This document shows, one piece after another, positions 14,670 through 17,702 of a stretch of 17,702 bases of DNA. The notes under the pieces are model-generated. The model saw only the letters and a program-made list of their open reading frames with translations. It did no database searches and had not been told where the DNA came from. The position numbers and the translations under genes are program-made. Source of the stretch: Candidatus Dormiibacter sp. (GTDB lineage Bacteria > Chloroflexota > Dormibacteria > UBA8260); contig JANWHI010000043.1 in assembly GCA_025450495.1 (NCBI GenBank), positions 1 to 17,702 of the forward strand, in the 5' to 3' direction. Within the stretch, counting starts at the first letter, position 1. Every line of letters begins with the position of its first letter.

Positions 14670-16010
14670 ATGGCCGTTGATGATGTCACCGAGGCGCCGG
14701 CCGAGCTCGCGGCCGACCCGACAGCAGCGAAGACCGCTGAGCTCGACGTTCCGCCAGCGCTGGTCGCCCAGACGCTCGGCCAGTACGTCCGCGCTCTGGC
14801 GGCGCGAGCGGGCAACGGCGACAGCGGGGTCCTCCCGGTCGTCGCCGGCCTGATCCTCATCACCCTCGTCTTCGAGGCGATCAGCCCGCACAACGTCTTC
14901 CTCTCCGCGGGCAACATCGTCTACCTCTTCCAACAGAGCGCCGTCTTCATGGTGCTGGCCATGGCCGAGGGTTTCGCGCTGCTCCTCGGCGAGATCGACC
15001 TCAGCATCGGCTACGTCGGTCCGCTGGGCGGCATCATCACCGTGCAGCTGGTGCAGCCCCGAACCACCGGCTGGCCGTGGTGGGCGGCGATCGCCGCCGG
15101 CCTGCTCGCATGCGCGCTCATCGGCCTCATCCAGGGCACGATCATCACCCGGCTGCGCGCGCCGTCGTTCATCGTCACGCTGGCGGGCCTGCTGATCTGG
15201 AACGGCGTGGTGCTCATCGTGCTCGCACTCGGACCGTTCTCCGGCGAACCGAGTCTGACCGGTACCGACCCGAATCTGCTGGCGATCTATGACCTGATGA
15301 ATGGCAACATCGATCCAACCCTGAGTTGGATCATCATGGTGGCGGCCGTCGCGCTTCTCGGCGGCACGCTGTGGCTGCGCGACGCGCGACGGCGGCGCAG
15401 CGGCCTGGTGACCCCGCCGATCAGCCTGACGGTCATCAAGATTGGCTTCCTCGTCCTGGTCGGCGTCGCCGTCGTGGCCATCTGCAACGTCAACCGCGCC
15501 CACTTCGGCACCGTCGCCGGTGTCCCATGGGTCATCCCCATCGTGCTCGGCGTGCTCGCTGTGTGGACCATCCTGCTCGAGCGCACCAAGTACGGGCGGT
15601 ACGTGTACGCGGTCGGCGGCAATGCCGAGGCGGCCCGCCGCGCCGGCGTCAACCTCGCCAGCGTTCGCACCTGGGCGTTCGTGCTGTGTTCCTTCACCGC
15701 CGGGATCGGCGGCCTGCTCTACGTCTCCTACCTCGGTGGCGCGACCAACAACATCAACGGCGGCCAGCTGGTGCTGTACGCGGTCGCGGCCGCGGTGATC
15801 GGCGGCACCAGCCTGTTCGGCGGCCGCGGCCGGGTGATGCACGGCGTGCTCGGCGGCCTGGTCATCGGTGGCATCTACAACGGCATGTATCTGCTCGGCC
15901 TGGATGTGAAGTGGCAGTTCATCATCACCGGCCTGGTGCTGATCGTGGCGGTGAGCATCGACTCGCTCTCCCGCCGGGGAGCCACGTCGGGGAGCCTCGC
16001 CCACAACTGA
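14670..16010 (+). CDS. Sugar ABC importer permease (XylH/RbsC-like)
   Basis: A 446-residue integral membrane protein of the BPD_transp_2 family. A cytoplasmic Ala-rich N-terminus of about 50 residues is followed by ten or more hydrophobic segments. Family hallmarks are GEIDLSIG at 107-114 and APSFIVTLAGLLIWNG at 164-179. The cytoplasmic coupling loop (YVYAVGGNAEAARRAGVN) before the last helices contacts the ATPase. An Arg-rich loop (RDARRRRSG) and its flanking helices lie mid-protein, as in XylH, which is longer than RbsC. Together with the preceding ATPase and the lipoprotein it makes a complete importer. No sugar-metabolism enzyme follows; the operon ends here. Confidence 0.93.
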   Translation: MAVDDVTEAPAELAADPTAAKTAELDVPPALVAQTLGQYVRALAARAGNGDSGVLPVVAGLILITLVFEAISPHNVFLSAGNIVYLFQQSAVFMVLAMAEGFALLLGEIDLSIGYVGPLGGIITVQLVQPRTTGWPWWAAIAAGLLACALIGLIQGTIITRLRAPSFIVTLAGLLIWNGVVLIVLALGPFSGEPSLTGTDPNLLAIYDLMNGNIDPTLSWIIMVAAVALLGGTLWLRDARRRRSGLVTPPISLTVIKIGFLVLVGVAVVAICNVNRAHFGTVAGVPWVIPIVLGVLAVWTILLERTKYGRYVYAVGGNAEAARRAGVNLASVRTWAFVLCSFTAGIGGLLYVSYLGGATNNINGGQLVLYAVAAAVIGGTSLFGGRGRVMHGVLGGLVIGGIYNGMYLLGLDVKWQFIITGLVLIVAVSIDSLSRRGATSGSLAHN

Positions 16011-16080
16011 CGCGTGGCACCCACACCGTCCGCGCGCCCTGAGGTGGCGAGCAACGCGAACTCGTCCACACCCAACTTAA

Positions 16081-16127
16081 ACACGCGTGTGCGCGAGACC
16101 CGCGCGCGCGCGTGCCCCGCGCGCGCG
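16081..16127. repeat. Palindrome and alternating CG tracts between convergent genes
   Basis: ACACGCGTGT (16081-16090) is a perfect 10-bp palindrome. It is followed by twelve bases of alternating CG (16101-16112) and ten more (16118-16127), which can pair as a 10-bp hairpin around a TGCCC loop. It lies between the importer permease stop and the HNH gene stop, where a bidirectional terminator would be expected; no T-run is present. Alternating CG of this length can also adopt Z-DNA. Confidence 0.45.
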
Positions 16128-16148
16128 AGAACAATCGCCATCCGCGCG

Positions 16149-17396
16149 CTACAGCCGGCGCGGTGAGGGCGGCCGGCCACGCGGTTCGGCGACGGTGACC
16201 GTCCCATCCGGCTCGAGGCGAATGCTCCAGCCGCGTTCGTGAACCATGCGGTGGTGACGGCGGCAGACCGAGACCAGGTTGGGGAGCTCGGTCTCGCCAA
16301 GCTCTGTCCAGTGGAGGATGTGATGGCCGTCGGTCCACCGCGGCGGACGGTCACAGCCGGGGAAGCGACAGCCCTGGTCGCGCAGCGCCAGAGCGGTGCG
16401 GATCGAGGCCGGGATGGTGCGTGTCGCCCGGCCCACGGAGAGGGTGGTGCCGGCCACAGTCCCGGCCGCCGCCCCAGCCGCCGCACCGGCCTCCGCACCG
16501 GCCACCACGGCCACGGTGCGCACCGAGTCGCAGGCGATGCGCCGCGCGGTCTCGGCGTGGATCGGCCCGACCCCGCCCAGCTCCGCCCCCGCCTGCCGCT
16601 GCAGCGTCGCGAGGCTCACCGTCAGGGTGAGGTGGGGGCGCTGCCCATGGGCGCTGCCGAGCTCGCCGGTCTGCAGCTGGCGGGTGGCGAGGTCGACGAG
16701 GGCGTCGGCGCGACGCTGCTAGCCCTTGCGCACGTCGCCCGGCCCCGCCGGGGCACTGAGCGCATCAAGGGCCGTCTTGACGATGGCGCCACCCTCGGCG
16801 TCGAGCTCGCCGCGAAGGACGAAGACCCCGCCGTAGCTCTGCGCACAGGACAACCAGCGTCGCTCATGGGTGCGCTCGTCCCGGGCCAGGGCCCCGTTGC
16901 TGTCGAGGCGGTACCGGGTGAACGCCACCAGCCGGCTCATCCGCCCGACATCGAGCTTCTCCGCCGCCTCGACCAGGGTCGCCTCGACGCCACGCGTGGC
17001 CTCGGTGCCGACGTCGTCCGCCAGCCGGGCTATCAGCGCCACATTGCTGAACGAGGCACGGCCGGCGCCCCAGCTGGCGGTCACCTCGGCCAGGTCGTCG
17101 AGCACGCGGGCCATGCGCACCCGCTCGACAGCGGCGGCGCCGCTGAGCCCACAGGTCCCGCGCAACCACGACACCGTGCTCACCGCGCCCTGGGCGCGCG
17201 CGGCGTGGTTGCGGTCGAAGCGGTGCAGGCGGCGGATGAACTGCGCCTCGAGGCGATCGACCTGCCGGCGAATCTCCACCAGGTCATCGCCGATGGCGTG
17301 GTCGGAGAGATGGTCGATGGGCTGCGCGGCCAGGCCGCTGACCGCCTCAGCGAGGTCGTTCGTCGGACTCGCGGCGTAGGCCAGCATGCCGAGCAT
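16149..17396 (-). pseudogene. DUF222 / 13E12-type HNH endonuclease, interrupted by an in-frame amber codon
   Basis: Reading leftward from ATG 17396 (or ATG 17387) the frame codes for a typical DUF222-HNH protein, but a TAG at 16721-16719 stops it after 225 residues. The frame then continues without shift for another 190 codons to 16149. The first half is the helical DUF222 domain (LVEIRRQVDRLEAQFIRR; RLDSNGALARDERTHERR). After the stop the sequence resumes with QRRADALVDLA, which in relatives follows directly. The second half ends with the HNH nuclease: CRFPGC, RWTDGHHILHW, NLVSVCRRHHRMVHE. One base change therefore separates this from a full gene; it could be real decay, a sequencing error or readthrough. 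A GTG at 16619 could allow reinitiation of the nuclease half alone (156 residues). Ala/Gly-rich repeats occur just before the HNH part. Confidence 0.85.
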
Positions 17397-17401
17397 TGTA
17401 C

Positions 17402-17415
17402 CAAACGCATGTTCG
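17402..17415 (-). promoter_or_regulatory. LexA (SOS) box in front of the HNH gene
   Basis: On the minus strand CGAAC-ATGC-GTTTG is one base from the perfect CGAAC-N4-GTTCG palindrome of Gram-positive LexA boxes. It ends 6 nt upstream of ATG 17396, next to a TACAAT hexamer (17399-17394) that may be the -10 box. 13E12-type genes of mycobacteria are known to carry SOS boxes. If TACAAT is the -10, translation must start at the ATG at 17387, nearly leaderless. Confidence 0.65.
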
Positions 17416-17530
17416 TATCAGTAGGCAAAACACTGCTGGCACAAGGGATTGTCCGCCCAATGTCCGCCCCCATCGACGCCCCACGGACGTCCCCCGCCGC
17501 CCCGCACCGCCCGCACCCGTCGTCGCCGCC

Positions 17531-17702
17531 TCAAGCCCGCCCCTCGCGAAGCAGCTCCACCGTCCTACCGATCCGTCGCACCCGCGTCTCGTCCGTCTTG
17601 GCGTCATCGACAGCCATCACCAACCGCCGCCGGTTGCTGTAGGACATCGCATCGAACGCGCGTCGCGCCTCCCCATCGCCGTCCAGCGCGGCAGCGAAGT
17701 CC
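17531..17702 (-). CDS. C-terminal part of a YdeI/OmpD-associated family protein
   Basis: The last 56 codons of a leftward gene that enters from the right edge. The frame reads DFAAALDGDGEARRAF, then MSYSNRRRLV, then DDAKTDETRVRRIGRTVELLREG before the stop at 17533-17531. The pattern of an Ala-rich helix, an S-x-S/N-R-R turn, a D-A-K-x-x-E-T-R-x-R-R-I helix and a final L-x-E-G is that of the YdeI/OmpD-associated (PF13376) family of small proteins, some of which were described as bacteriocin-protection proteins. Function in this organism is unknown. The N-terminus lies outside the window. Confidence 0.75.
   Translation of the reverse strand, partial: DFAAALDGDGEARRAFDAMSYSNRRRLVMAVDDAKTDETRVRRIGRTVELLREGRA

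Noticed and set aside
16101..16127. CRISPR-like or tandem repeat array
   Set aside because: Only alternating CG dinucleotides with a single hairpin; no spaced repeat units.

Overview
The window is high-GC and densely coding, and reads as a chromosomal stretch from a soil-type Gram-positive-like bacterium. A DUF222/13E12-type HNH gene with a Gram-positive LexA (SOS) box, an ECF42-type sigma factor with YCII/DGPF partners, an ArsR-SRPBCC pair and DrrAB-like ABC genes all fit Actinomycetota or the neighbouring Dormibacterota/Chloroflexota. The sequence alone does not decide the phylum. No rRNA, tRNA, CRISPR array or insertion sequence was found.

Layout. The left edge holds the first 19 codons of a leftward gene with an antitoxin-like N-terminus. 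A rightward serine hydrolase (201-1406) follows. It converges on an unrecognised 142-residue protein (1435-1863, minus), which is divergent from a large GHKL ATPase with MORC-like layout (1993-3567). Then come two YCII/DGPF-domain proteins and their ECF42-type sigma factor (3613-5666), and an Mrr-type nuclease with a zinc ribbon and C-terminal membrane helices (5745-6656).

From 6695 to 11006 everything is on the minus strand: a DrrAB-like ABC exporter pair, an SRPBCC protein with its ArsR repressor under a near-consensus promoter, a proline-rich single-pass membrane protein, and a DUF1059 plus ABM-like monooxygenase-fold pair. From 11273 to 16010 there is a rightward sugar-importer operon: ROK repressor, lipoprotein binding protein, single-domain ATPase and permease, with a strong stem-loop after the binding protein. 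The right end holds a DUF222/HNH gene broken by one in-frame amber codon, a LexA-type box at its start, and the C-terminus of a YdeI/OmpD-associated protein.

How the genes work together. Four self-contained regulatory modules are visible: ECF42/DGPF, ArsR/SRPBCC, ROK/sugar ABC importer and SOS/HNH. The less ordinary pieces are the GHKL ATPase with its divergent orphan neighbour and the membrane-anchored Mrr-like nuclease. They lie about 2.2 kb apart with the sigma-factor module between them. A role in defence against foreign DNA is a hypothesis only.
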